This document shows positions 20,672 to 34,298 of a DNA stretch of 64,000 nt, piece after piece. The notes beneath the pieces are model-generated. The model saw only the letters and a list, made by a program, of their open reading frames with translations. It did not search any database and had not been told where the DNA came from. Source of the stretch: Leptoclinus maculatus (lineage: Eukaryota > Chordata > Actinopteri > Perciformes > Stichaeidae); contig JAVDOI010000016.1 in the NCBI GenBank assembly GCA_032191485.1, forward strand, positions 14,559,736 through 14,623,735, in the 5' to 3' direction. The position numbers were made by a program, and so were the translations under genes. Numbering within the stretch: position 1 is the stretch's first letter; the number at the start of each line of letters is the position of its first letter.

Positions 20672-23600
20672 ACAGACACAATGGGCCCTGAGGCATTTCC
20701 TTCCCCTTTACTGAGAAGAGCTGTCTTTGTGTAATCGAAGCATGACGAGGATACAGTACCACTTTCCATCAGCGGGTGCTTCCCCTTTTCGTTCTTTGAC
20801 TCTCTTGAGTGCGCTCCACATTCTATCTTGGCCACACCAGATGGTGGACGGTTGTGTTTGGTACCTACGGAGAGTGTTGGGTTTCTTGGATTGGTTATGG
20901 AACAGTGGCCACGTCTGTCGAGAAACACTAATGGAGCTGTACGCAACCTGAGCTTTAGTGTGGACAGAAGCCATACAGCACAATGGGAACACCCCTGTGT
21001 TGCTCTCACTGCCAATCAACTGAAACTGACATCCCAACTCTCCCTTAAAGTCGATGTCTCTTCCTCTCCAGTCACATGGGAGGCTTTAGTAGTGACATCA
21101 CTGGAGGATCATGGGGGGATAGTGGTCATGGTTTGTTTGATGCCCTGAATATAGCTAGAAACAGAATACCTGAGCTCCCATTGAGGAGAAAAGTCTCAGT
21201 ACAATGTGATGTCCTTACAAGGTACACGTGTGTTTGATTGTAACTAATGTATTATCGTGTCATTAAGTGTAACAGGGTTTTACAATGATGGTAGTCTGAA
21301 TGCCCCCAGTGTTCTCAGTACAAAAGTCTGTGTGTCAGTGTGTGTGTGTGGGAAGAGAAAATTGAGAGCCAGAAGTGAAGGAGGGCCCGACGCAGCTGTA
21401 CACAAAGGGGCTGTTGATCCCCAACATTTCAGCCTGTCTCCATCTCTGAATCCTACACGTTACATGTATTAATCCCGTGGAGCTGCAGCAGGTGTCCCGC
21501 TCTGAACACAAACTGGTCTTCATCATCACGTTCCACTTTCAGAGCTAGAGCTGTTTTTACTCTGATGTTCTATCACTTCTCACTGCTCGGGTTGGCCACG
21601 TCCGTCTGCACTGGTTCTCAAACTGTTTGTGTCCATATAATCCCTTAACATGTCATGGGCTGCATGTTTCTTTGCACTTTTCTGCTGTGCAAACACAAGT
21701 TGAACTTTTCCCAAATGTTTTCACACACTAGAGATAAGGACCTTCCCACTATGTTGACCGTGAACCCGAGAGAACGATTGGCTTATTGATTTCTGCTTGA
21801 TCAGTTTTTCCTGTCTTCCCTGTCACTAGTCTGTCCATCTTGTATTTAAAGCTGCACTAATCAATATGAAATGAATGAACTATTAATCAAACGACAACAT
21901 GTACACATGTGGAAGGAGTTGCTTATAGTCACAAACCCAAAGAGAATTCTCCCTGTTGCTCTGTCTCCACTGCATGTGTAGGCAACAGTTGGCTTATAAT
22001 TAACCATATCAACTTCATAGGGTGATCCATTATGATGTCAGGGATGTTTTTAAAGCTTGCAGTTGTGTTTGTTTTTTGTTCCAACATGAATCACATTCAT
22101 TGAGCTTTACTTTGTTTTTCAAAGACAAACCGATTCAAATGTAACTTCAGGAAGTATTGTTCATGCAGTCCACTCCTCCGCTGAGAGGCGGGCCTTAACT
22201 CAAGATGACGGCGTGGCTTTGGTATTTCCCAACAGCTGGAACAGAACTCTGGGAACTGTCAGACATCTGCCCAAGTTGTTTGTCACTCAGTTAGCGATGC
22301 TAGCTCTGAGGGCGGAGGGGCGGGGAGACAGTCATTTTGGTTCGGTTATATCACGATCAGAACACTTGGAGGCACATTTAGCGTCACATTTTCCTGATGA
22401 CTCCGTGCATGCACAGCTAATCCTGCCAGTTCAATGAGCTCACTCGTTATCTTCCTCATGACCGTGTTGTCCAGCTTAATGGTTAATCTCTGCATCGACA
22501 GGTGGCAGAGCATCAGGGACAGCTGGCAGCTCCGCTCGTAAGAGGTTTCACCGAAGACCGGGGTACATGAGAGGAGAGCAGTCCAGACTACAGAGCACCA
22601 CTCATGGGCAGGAGGAGGAGGAGGAGGAGGAGGAAGAGGAGGAAGGGAGGTCCACTTGCATTAGGAACGGAAAATCCGGACGTCACACTGACATCACTGA
22701 GGGAAGCAGCGCTCAGAATGAGCAACATCCCGATAAACTCACATGTAGCTCCTGGAAGAGTAAGAGTTTTCTCTGCTCTGTCACCCATCCTCTTCCTCAC
22801 GTCGACTACAGGGCCAGTCGTGGTGCATCCAGCCACCAGGGTCCGTCCTCTCTGCCTCAGAAGGAACTCAGGTTAAGGCCGAGCCCGGCCGTCCGGTCCT
22901 CACAAGAGGACTCCTTTAACTCCAGCTTCAGTTTCATCCGGCAGTCTCTCAACTCCAGCCAGAGGACAGACGCAACCACTGCCACAGCACCCTGGGAACC
23001 AGAACCACGAAGTCGGTCAACTGAAGCACTTAGTTCGCCTCGGAGAAAACCAGCAGCCTTTTCCACTGGGCACAATGTCTCAAAACAGCCAACTGCTGTC
23101 CAATCGCTGCCCTCCTGCACCCCAAGCAGCCGGGCGGAGCGAGACGAGCCGTCATTGGGCGGGAGGTTTTGGCGAGAGTGTCTGGGGGAGTTCACGCCGG
23201 ACCTGCCTGACAGTGACTCACGATCTCTGGACATTGAGATCACCTCCTCGCTGTCCGTGGACTCAGACACCGCCTCCGCCTCTTCCGTCACCTCTGGCTA
23301 CGAGAGCGCCACGCCCGCCTCCGACCACGGCTGGGACAACCTGGTGAAGAAGTACGAGGGCGTGCTGCAGGACTGCCTCCAAAACAACCGCACGCACACC
23401 AAGGTGGGCACGATCGCCTTTATGTCAACTCCAATACCAGGTTCAGAATCAAGACTCAAACAACCAAGATGTTGTTTTTAAAGGAATACTTTGACATATT
23501 GGGAAACACATATACAGTATTTGCTTTCCTGCCAAAAGTTAGAGGAGATTGATACCTCTCATGAGAGCTCATCTAACTCTCGGCAAGAAACGAAACAAGC

Positions 23601-25477
23601 GTGTTTCCCAAAATGTCAGACTATTGTTTTTAAGACCAAGAAAATAGAAAATAGGAAATCTAAGTGTTAACACACAGCTTACTGAGCACCTACACGATTA
23701 CCACACACGTAGATCTATCAGCCTACTCTTTACTATATACTTTGAGGTCATGGGAACTTCCTAAGCCTGAAATCCTGTTTTATCTTAGTTTAGGATGACA
23801 TTTAGGATTTTTTTGGCATTACAGAAACATCATTTCAAAATAAATCATTTGGAATAAACTTTGGAATGATGGTCATTGCACCCACACTACTTTTTATTTA
23901 TTTGTTGGCCTGTGGCGACTGTTTGAAGTGCATTGCCCTGTGGACTGTTGGGTAATCGGTTGCGTCTTCTGTCGGTTGTGTCTGCCTTTCAGATTGAGTC
24001 CATGATGTTGAAGCTGCAGAGGCTCCAGCAGAAAGCCGTTCTGGATGACGACTATGACGCAGGTGAGCTAAGACTTTCAGTTGAGCCGCTGCTTTAATAA
24101 GCGAGTCGTCTCAGCGACCACGTACTGCAGGTGTGGATGGATTGTAGAGAGCTTCTTCTATTTTCTGACATGTTTCATGCCTTTTTAAAAAATCTTTTTA
24201 AGACTCTAATTTTTGATAAAATGATTTTATCCTCTGTTTTATTTGATACAATATCATTTAAAGAGGGACAGAGAGTTGCAGCAGCGTAACATACAGTAAC
24301 TCTGTGGGATTCTCCATTCATTTCGATGTTTCACTGATGTGTTCAGTCAGGACCCAGACAGTTATCAGTTTGACGTTGAAGATGAGGGGAGATAGAGGAA
24401 GTGCCCCCGGTTGTCTTTGTCTGTGGATGTTTGATAAAGCACGTGAGGCTGCGCATTAGTTAGAGCTGAAGAAATGGTTTGTCGTTTACTGGCTCTGACA
24501 CACATTTTAAATCAAACTCACTGGAGAGTTTAGCGACTTTTACTGTGATTAATAAAAAAATGTAATCTTAATTAGTTTTATATTTAGATAGTCAGTTGAG
24601 TTGACACTGACCTCAGTAGTGTTTTTTTCTGTGTCATAAACCGAAGGTTTGACCGGTTTAGATGTCTACACCTTAGTGCTCACCACATCAATCAGCCAAG
24701 TTCAACTAAAACCTGGACATAGTGAAACTACTGAAAGTAGTAAAGAGTCGGCAAAGCTGAAGCAAAATCCACATTTATTTACAAGAAGAACCCGGGGCTT
24801 TGTGAACACCAACAGCTTTTGATGTTTTTAACTCTGAAGACTGCATGGGAAACATATAATCCGGACTTTATCTTCAATCTGTCTCCAGAAAAGAGTTTGG
24901 TCTGAGAAAAGTTTATTTTCTGTATTCTGACCCATTTCTTGGACCTTGTGACAAGAATAAATGCCAACATCTGCTGTAGACCTTGAACTATTTAGGCGGA
25001 GTGATTATTTGGGTCAGTGTGTCTTTTCAGGTTTTCTGTTTGCCTTTAGATATTGTGCATCACTCTCTCTGACCACTTCTTTTCCACCCCTGTAAACTGT
25101 TGCTTTTTTTATGTCGGCAGCGCTCTTAATAAAACGCTGTAAACAAGAAGTAAGACCTGTTGATTACGTTCTCTTGCTGATGAACATCTAAATGAAGGAT
25201 TCTTAAGATTTAAATAACAGCAAATGTGTCTTCTTGGAAACAGCAAGCTGAGAATGGTTCAGTATGAAGTTTTCTCTCTCTGAGCGCCTTCTAATTAAAG
25301 TATAATTTGGTAATTGAATAAGGAGTGACGTGTGTGCAGATGTGTTATTTCAGTGAATGTAGGCTACGTAGACCTTTGTAATCTGGTTTCTGTGAAGTCA
25401 TAAGTTTCTACATTGACTTACTGACTTGAACCTAAGTGCTGATAACTGAACTTTTCAGTAAATGTTGCTGCATGTTA

Positions 25478-25527
<50 letters not shown>

Positions 25528-28500
25528 CTGAGCGTTTTGGGAAAAAGCTGGAGGAGCTGTGCAGGGAGCGGGGCGCTCTGAAGCTGGGTTTACCCTCGAG
25601 ACAGCCCAGCGTGGCTCTGTTCCTGGAGCGGCTCAGACGGGTGGTGCACAGCGCCCTCCAGAGGACAGACTGCAGCCAGTGCAGGTCAGTCATTACAGTA
25701 ACGTTAACAGTAACGCATTACACTCTGCTGAGGAATCATGCTCTGTGGTTACTGTGATGCTAATTCATGAGTCCTTTATTCTGATGTATCAAATTAATAT
25801 CACAGTAATCATAAGATACTGTTTTAATAAGTCTATTCTTTTTCCCTTATTGACATTTGGAGAACCACATTTAAGTGAAACATCAAGTGAAAGGTTACAA
25901 TTTAATTTGTAAAAAATAAAAAAGATTACCTATTTTAATTTAGATTTCATTTAATGACATTATTTGTTCATTTTTAAATTTTGACAACAATATTTGACTA
26001 ACGTTATATTGTTAATGACAATCTGATACTATTACATGGTTAACAATATGAAAGTGTTGCTTCACAGCCCTACTGGGTTTGTAGACCTGTAGTCAACAGG
26101 TTCTTCAGCTTTTGGTGAAATTAGCATTTTGACAGCTTGATGTGGTTAAATGAAGTCCATTAGCTTTGTCCTGTGATCGTGATCTCTCTTCCATTATAAT
26201 GTTGTAGGTCAGAGCAGAAAGGGTGTTAAAAATAGCTCTTGTAACAGGAAGGAAATCAGGTGGGGCCCGTCCAGAGGGTATCCTGAACAAATGCAGCAAT
26301 GCAGTGTTACAGTTGTCCACACATACAGGCATCTCAGAGTTTTTAAAATGCGAAAAGAAACAAGAAAAAAAAACATGCCGACAGAGATGTAAGGTCATTT
26401 CTGTTATATAGCATGTCCTTCCATCCTATAAGAGTGAGAAAAGCAGTAAGACATTGGTTCAAACCAAGGGCCAATCTCCAGTGAAGTACCAGTCTGTATG
26501 GAAGTCCATGAAAAAATGCTCACTTGATTTATTATTACCTCAGGAAACATTTTTTAAGAGTTTATGCTCTCATTTGCAAGTTTACATTCTTCTTAAATAG
26601 ACCATGATGCTCATTTAGAGTAAAATAAACGATGGCTGGTAAAAAAAACTAAAAGAAGATGGTGACGGCCAAAATGCCAAACTCAAGGCTTCAAAGCCAC
26701 ACAGTCAGTGGTGCAAACAAACCTTTGTGATCATGGCACATTAAATATGAACTAAAACATGGCTGTTCATAATGGGCTGACTTGTCGTGTTGCTGCTTGC
26801 AGCTTTCTGGAGAAGCACTAATACAAAGGATTTAGTCATGGGTACTGAGTTATACACCTGCCATGACGTAGTTACATCAGTCATGGCCACTCAGAGACCA
26901 GTGAAATAGACTCACAGGAAGAAACACCAGGAGCAGACTTCACCATTAGTCAATGTAGGCAGCTGCCTGTGGCCCCTAAGGGCCCCAAACCGCTACAGAT
27001 GTATTAAGATGTTTAGATATGAAGTCATTGCACCCCAAAGTATTGTACAAAAGGCCCCTAAAGTACTTAAAAAAACTGTATACTACGTACTGTGTACTTC
27101 TACGTCAGAGGAAACATTCTACTTCTACATTTACCCGACAGAGGGATGTTAGCGGTTATGTTTCAGATTCAGACGTAACTTACAAAATATTACAATTATA
27201 ATATGATGAATTATTATTCATAAACTATCCAGCGTCACAGCATTGAACAGACGTTAAGTCAGGACCTTTACTGTGGGGTATAGATAGTTTAATTATTAAC
27301 AGTTAATAGTTTTACTTCAGAATATCATTTTTTCTTTGAGGAGCCTTCTTCTTCCACCACTGCCAACACCAACATTCCCAGTTAGAGAAATGGTAAAAAG
27401 TAAAGCTAGGCGGCGTTTGCCTGGGGTCCCAAATCACTACATCCACCTCTGAAAAACACACTCGGGGTGGAGTCACTCGCCGTCAGAAACTTTGGTGAAA
27501 TCATTTCCAAATATGCGTATTAGTAACCACTGTCCCCAGTACACAGTGCACTTGTACTGCTTCCCACATAAGCTCACTTGAAAGGGACCAAAAGGAGCCC
27601 GAAATGTGAATGAAGGTTATGAACAAATAGAGACGCCATAATTAGAGATCCCCGTTGCCGTTGCTTTTGTAGTGACTGTGGTTTTTGTGACCGGTTGTCA
27701 GGGAGACTGTAGAGCCGGATGCAAGGGAGCGGTCCGACTCACTGCAGGGCCCACTGCAGCGCAGAGACCGCCTGATCCAAGAGAAACGGCTGATGGAGGT
27801 AAATTCAGCTCACATTATGTAATTAAAGCCGACAAAGGTCATTTCTGCCATTTTGGGTCACGTGCGTGTGCAATAAAATCCTGGCAAATACAAAAGAGAC
27901 TGATAGTTGTGCTCGTATTTGCAGTCTTCTTCTTCTACACCCTGATAATTAACGCAAAGATCACAAACAAAACCTGTGCAGGAGGAGATGGAAGAGCTGC
28001 AGCGGAGGCTGACGGAGCTGAAGGACCGCAGCCGATGCCTGGAGCAGCAGATCCAGCGGGAGGAGCAGCAGGTGGAGGCCGAGGAGCTGGAGGGCTCCGT
28101 GCTGAGGAGCTGCTCCGTGGCCCAGCTCCGCGACATGAGCCGGACCCTGCAGGACCTCGTCACCTCTGAAAACCGCGCGCAGATCTCCGTCTCTCCTTCG
28201 CCCTCGCTGCTCAGGTGGGCGTCACGCGTGTGCAGAATATTGTGTCACATCGCACGACAAGTGTACCATCTGACCATTTGGGGAAATTTACAGATATTTT
28301 TTTTTTTTTACGTGAGCAGTTGCATAAAGACATCTTTGCACATATTTATGGCTTTTTTGCTGTCCAGAAGGTGTATGTGCCTCTGAGAAAAACGTGCAAA
28401 TGTATGTGGAAAAATGTAAATGACAATGTGTGCCATGGGAATGTTCTGTGAAGAACCATCTTCACACATTACACATTTGCATTTTACACGTTATTGTGAT

Positions 28501-31500
28501 GTTTTGTTCCTCTATTAGTCAGGGGAGTCGGACTTTGATTGGTTGAGGGTGAAAGTTGCCGAACGCCACGACTGTGAAAATCATATGGGCCCCGACTACA
28601 TGGCCTTTACTCAGAAGTGATCTGATTTGGCTGAAGGTTGCACTTGTAGTATACTTTATAATGAATTGATTGATTTCATTATTATATTATGCTCTTAATA
28701 TATACTCTATAAAATGTGGATCCTATGAGACATAGAAGATAAACCTCAAATATGTGCTCACAGTCCAGGCGACAGTGAATCAGTTCTCACAGTTCCTGCA
28801 GTGCTGCCAGTCACCAGGTGGGGCTGCTAGAGAGCTGTGAGAGAGGGAGTGACACTACAACACTCATCAGTCCATGAATGTTTTCCCTGTATCAAGTCAC
28901 GTATTCTCTTATCATTAAATGAGCTCGTTTAGAGGACGACGTGTCGGAGCAGATTCTCTATTGCACGAAGTCTTTGCCTCCCAGCTTCGTTCGTCCTCCG
29001 ACAGACAAAGTGGCGCTTTGCATAAATCTGGCAGCGGGACCGTCTTGTCTCGTACCAAGAAAGTACAACCGAGTCAGAAGCACACCGTCATGTTTTCAAC
29101 CCAATTAACATCTCAAGTGATAGAAGAGCTTCGACGGTGCAGATATCGTGTTTTCACGTACAACAAAAATAGCCAAAAGTGTTGGAGGATGAACACACTC
29201 CTAGTGAGTCGCTTTGAACAAAAGCAGCAGCAGCCAAACGAATGTAACGTAATGCAATAACTGTGCAAGACTTTCACGAGGGATGATTTGTTCATCTTCA
29301 GGTTCAGAGAGGACGCATCAAGCAGCCTCAACTACTTCTTCTTTATTCCTCGAATCCCCCTGTGCCCCTCAATCCTCTTCTCCCACACCTGCTTGAACCT
29401 GCTTTGAATTTTAATGTTTTTTCCTCAGATGCAAATGATCACTTTGCATCGTATCCTCTGAAGTTAACAGCTTGCGACGGAGCGCCGTGGAAAGCCTCTC
29501 TGTCTTGCCACTCATTAGAAAGACATATAAATTGTACTTATCGCCTTCTCGGTGGCGTGACCCTCCATCAGGGGGATAATTTGATATCTGACGTATTCTC
29601 ACCCCGACTGGAACGCATTTATTCTCGCGACTGATTGAAATTGCGACCTCAGATTGGATGTTCAGCCGCACATCTCCAGGTGGTGTGCTTTGGGTCATCA
29701 GGATGATTGTGTGGCTTGCGGTTGCCTTCCCCGAATAACACAGGACATTTCTTTCTCACATCAAGATGTATTTCCTTACTGGAATAAAGAAATACTGTAG
29801 CTGCATCCCTAAAAACAAAAACAAAAATAAAGTGTGCAGTAACACTGATGTTCAGAGACAAATCATTTTACCCTGACTTCCCCTGAACATCAGCTTGAAT
29901 AGCATGAAAGGGGCTTACTGATTTCTGTGATACGAGACGATTGGGACCATCTCAAGGTGACTGTGTTGTGCATAATGGATTTCATGCTCATTTTGTTTTC
30001 GTCTACTAATTGATTTATATCTCTGTCGCTGAATAATGTGACCTTGTCCTGTTTGCATGCTTACGTACATGCACAGTAAAACACATTACCCTCGATATAT
30101 GAAATGATCGAGACAGTTGAGTCAAAATGTAAAAATAACAATGGAAGCAAACTAAATACTCTAGTTCAGTTTGAAAATGCCAGATTTAAGCTGTTACTAA
30201 GAAACAAATCATATCACAGCCTTGTTTTGAGCTCAGCTGCTTTTCCCCACTTGCTTCCAAGATATAAACAACTGCCACTAGTATCTCAGTTCCTTATATG
30301 ACCGTTTACATGAACTATATCTATACATACTACTCTCATATCTGTCCATTCAATACAGAACAACAGCCAACAACCGATCGTAAGTCACCGAATCTGACAC
30401 AAGATTCACAATCACAATCGTTGCTGTTACACTCTAGTTGTCTGGATTCTACAACACGGTGTAGTGTGTTGAGTAGTGAGCTTTTGAGGTGCTGGAGGAC
30501 AGATTTTGAAAGCAGCTTCTTCCCGTTTCCAGCCTTTAAGCTAAGCTAAGCTTACTGGCAGCTGGCTTTAGCTTCATAGTTAACGGATATATAGCTAGAT
30601 GAGATATGAGAGCAGTATCAATCTTTTTATCTAACTCTCAGCAAATAAGCGCATTTCCCAAAATATTAAACTGTTCTTTTCATGGATTAGTTGAAAGTCA
30701 GAAAATTATTGATTTGATGTAATAGATTAATCGTTTGTTAAAACAATTTAAGCAAAAATGACTAAAATCACTGGTTAGAGTTTTGGTTCCAAATGTGAAA
30801 TATAATAACACAGGCCTTATGCTTTCATGTTTGCACACAATATCGGTCTAAATCCACTTTACAGTGTGTAAACCTCTTATTCTGGGTACGTTTTTGCTGC
30901 GGATGCAAGAATCTAGACTGACCAGTGAATGATTAGTGCCTACTGGTCCAACTCTTATCGATTGGACCAGATGTTTAAGGACGTTCTTTCATAAGAGTTA
31001 TAAACGATTCAGTCACTCTCTTGATAGTTAAAAAAACCTCTGTTTAGCAGCCAGATGAGTAGATTAGAGTAAACTGGTGGACCGTCATTGATATCTATCG
31101 CTGTCACTCGAAGCACCCAAAAGAAAGAAATTACTTCTAATACTGCACTGTAACGTGCTTATTTCCTTTTTTTTTTTTGCAGACTCCAGGAGCAGGAGCG
31201 GGCATTGAACCTGTCCATCAAGGAAGCCACTGCTAAAGTAAGCCACTGCTCCTCTGACCCATTTAGCCCCAAAACGGCTCAGCCTGCCCTCAGCATGCCA
31301 GCAATGACTGAATGTGTGTGAATATCTAATGAGTAGGAAGTCAAGCTGGAGAGCATGTCCTGTGGGCCAGCATCAATGTATTAAATATGCAGACCAAATG
31401 TCAGTGTCTGTATTCACGTGCAGTGAACTGTCCATGAGAGTAATTAAAAACTGCCCTTTCAAAATCCTCCGTAAAACAATACAACAGTATTTCTGATGAG

Positions 31501-31675
31501 AAACAAGCAACTGAATTGGTACTTTAGTTCGTGATTTGGTTGTAGTGGTTTTTCATTTTGCTTTTCAGCAGCACTTGGACAGATAGTACACATACATCTA
31601 TGAATGTGAAATATCTGTTGGGCTAGCATGGCTTTGTTGTCTTTTCTATGCGTGTCAGTCTGTCAGTGGTGTATT

Positions 31676-31708
<33 letters not shown>

Positions 31709-34259
31709 CTTTGCATGTTTCCCCCTTTGTATGTGATGTGTCTCTGGAGTTCCCTTTTTGCTTCTGAGGGGTTTGCTTTCCCCTCTCACTGATCTCTGTT
31801 CATAGATCTCTGCAGCTGAAAAAAAGCCAGAAGCAGCAGAAATCTGTAAGAAGTGGCGGTTTAAGGAAAGAGGGAGACAGGCAGGGGACGGGGGGACGGG
31901 GGGTGGGCGCTCAGAAAAGACCTCTTTGCTCTCACCGTGTTCTTTAGAAAGCCATCGTCAAACGGCTGGTCGATACTTCAATTGCACCTCAAAGGAATAT
32001 GTGTGCTTTCCACGAGGACACACTTTTACCTCAATCACAAGATTGTCCCTTGTTAAGTTGAAATGAAAAAGTTTTGTTCCTAAATGAGTTAGCCACCATG
32101 TGGAAAATGGCACACCTGCTGTGACAAAATGATTGCCGGCATGAAAGTAACTTTCACTTTCTCTATAGACTTTTTCGAGATTGACGAACGGGCTGATGTT
32201 TTGAAATGAAATCACCGATGTCAAAAAAATTCTACAATTTGAAAGGCACTCTAGAGCAGTTTCCAGTTCATCTAATGCGTGAAATAAAATTATGCAAGCC
32301 TGTTTTCTGTATGTCTGTGGGAAGAGAACTCCCGGGAGATGTTCTGCCTCAGAAATACCAACCTATTTGACAGCCTTGTCAAAGTGTTGCACAAAAACGC
32401 GTCAGATTCAAGAAGAAAATGCGTCAGAAAATCCGGCTTTGAGTGGTTGAGAATAGTTCCTCAAAAGAAGGAGACGCATCGTGGGTATTGTATCCGGCTG
32501 TTACTCAAAGTGAACACACTGGAAAGAAGAGGGGTTTAAAGGGCAGAGCGAGGGCAGATCCTCATCCAGACAGGCGGTATCTGAAGCCATCAACTCCTCT
32601 GTGGATACAGCACAGCTAAGGCCCGTGACATTCAGGGCCTTTTTCCTCCCTGACATTATTATGGCATCTTTTATGGAGATTTCATATTTCCCTGTCTGTC
32701 CACGTGAAAGGAGACGCATTCTCTTTTCTCTTCTAAAGGTTATAGACGAGGTAACAGCTCGGCGTTGATGCTCGGCTGTGTATTCAAAGCGGGGCGAGCA
32801 CAGAGGGACGGAAATGAATCTGTACGGTCTTGTAAGAATGAGTGTCAGAAAGAGAATGAAAGCGGAATTGGAAATGAGCTCTGCATCCTGTGGGATCCAT
32901 GTGTCTGCAAAGGTTTTGTTAGTTACACCCCCCCCCCCCCCCCCCCTCCTCCTCCTCAGCCTCTTCTTGTCCTTCTTTTCCCCAGGTGGTCATGAGTCAG
33001 AGGCTCGGCAGCAGCCTGAGGAGGAAAGTCAGCGAGACTGAAACTCAGCTTTTGGCGCTGCATGAAGCCAAACTGGCAGCCATCTCGGGTAACTCTCCGC
33101 TACAACCACACCCCAGTTCTACCCTTCCCCACATTTCACGTCTTCTATTTACCTCATTTGCTTGGATCGCCCACCATTAGCCTCACCTAATTACGCTATT
33201 AATGATCGAGGCGCTCATTAATGGGCGGTGTAAGGCCTTAATGTCTTCCTGTGGCGCACCGGTGCAGGTAATGACTTCGGCAGTGCCAAGGAGCTGAGGG
33301 CCGAGATGAAGGCGGTGTACTTGGAGCGCGACCGGCTGGACGCTCTGGCCAAGAGGCTGCACAGCCTCAGCTCGGGGAGCAGCCAGGAGCTGGGCCGGAT
33401 GAAGGAGCAGCGGCAGCAGCTCAGGGAGGAGCTGGAGCAGAGGGAGGCGCAGCACGGTGAGTCTGCATCAAGAAAGGGAGAGACTACACGATCCCTTCTC
33501 TTGGCCTGAATCTCATTCAAATATGGAAGAACTTTATTTATCTTTATGACTGGAGTGTTTTCTATTTCTTCTTACTAGGGAACAGTAATGTAGACAGAAA
33601 TGAGCTGTGGAGTATTTTAACTTTCTAGCCATTTATGGGGCAATCAATTATTGATCTTCGTCCCCTTTAAACCTGCATTAGCAGGTTCTTTCGCCCCCCC
33701 CGTGGGCATTGTAAACTAGCTGTAAACGCAACACTGACAAATACAAGTTGATGCGGCTATGACGGCGTGAACAAACAACTGCCAAAACCGACTCTACTTT
33801 TAGCTCTGTTTTTGGAGTTGTGGACAGGTACAACAGTGTGTGTACTAGTAGTTTCGGTAGCAGTTAAACTGTTCTCTCCCCCCCCCCACTGTGGGGACTC
33901 ACTTGCTGCCTCGCTTACGGACACACGCACACACGACCGATCCCATGATCCTCCTGGCGGGGTCGGTAAAATAAATGCGCCATTAGCAAAACGAACACAC
34001 GACTGCAAAGCGTTTGTTTTATTTCTGAAAGGTGCCTCTCATTGTCTTTTGAATACACCTTTTAACCATCAATTCCAATGTGCATCATGAGAGCTTTTTG
34101 GGAGAGATGTCCTCTCTTGATGTCGCTCCATGCTGGGAGGACATCAATGGACGACGACTTTTCTCCCAAATGAAGGGGAAGTGATCGGCTGTCAGCGGGG
34201 AGTCGGCATCAAATGGGTTACCAGCAGGACTGGCAGTTGTTGAGAGGAAGGGGAGGGGT

Positions 34260-34298
<39 letters not shown>

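Larger units (their letters stand above)
19087..22501 (+). other. disc1: disc1 intron 1
   Basis: Non-coding. It holds a TG run at 20166-20188 and a CA microsatellite at 20615-20680. At 21611 it has a cactggttctcaaactg motif like one end of a hAT element, and at 21846-22000 a teleost interspersed repeat. A GC-box-like gggcggaggggcggggag at about 22311 could mark an alternative promoter just ahead of exon 2, but this is only a guess. Confidence 0.45.
31238..32985 (+). other. disc1: disc1 intron 7
   Basis: It contains a TG run (31679-31707), a purine-rich ggggacggggggacggggg stretch (about 31886) and a C-run followed by CTC triplets (32928-32965) near the acceptor. No coding sequence. Confidence 0.5.

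Noticed and set aside
22588..23291. Minus-strand and shifted frames over disc1 exon 2
   Set aside because: The + frame ending at 23403 carries the conserved DISC1 motifs. The others are by-products of low-complexity GC-rich sequence.
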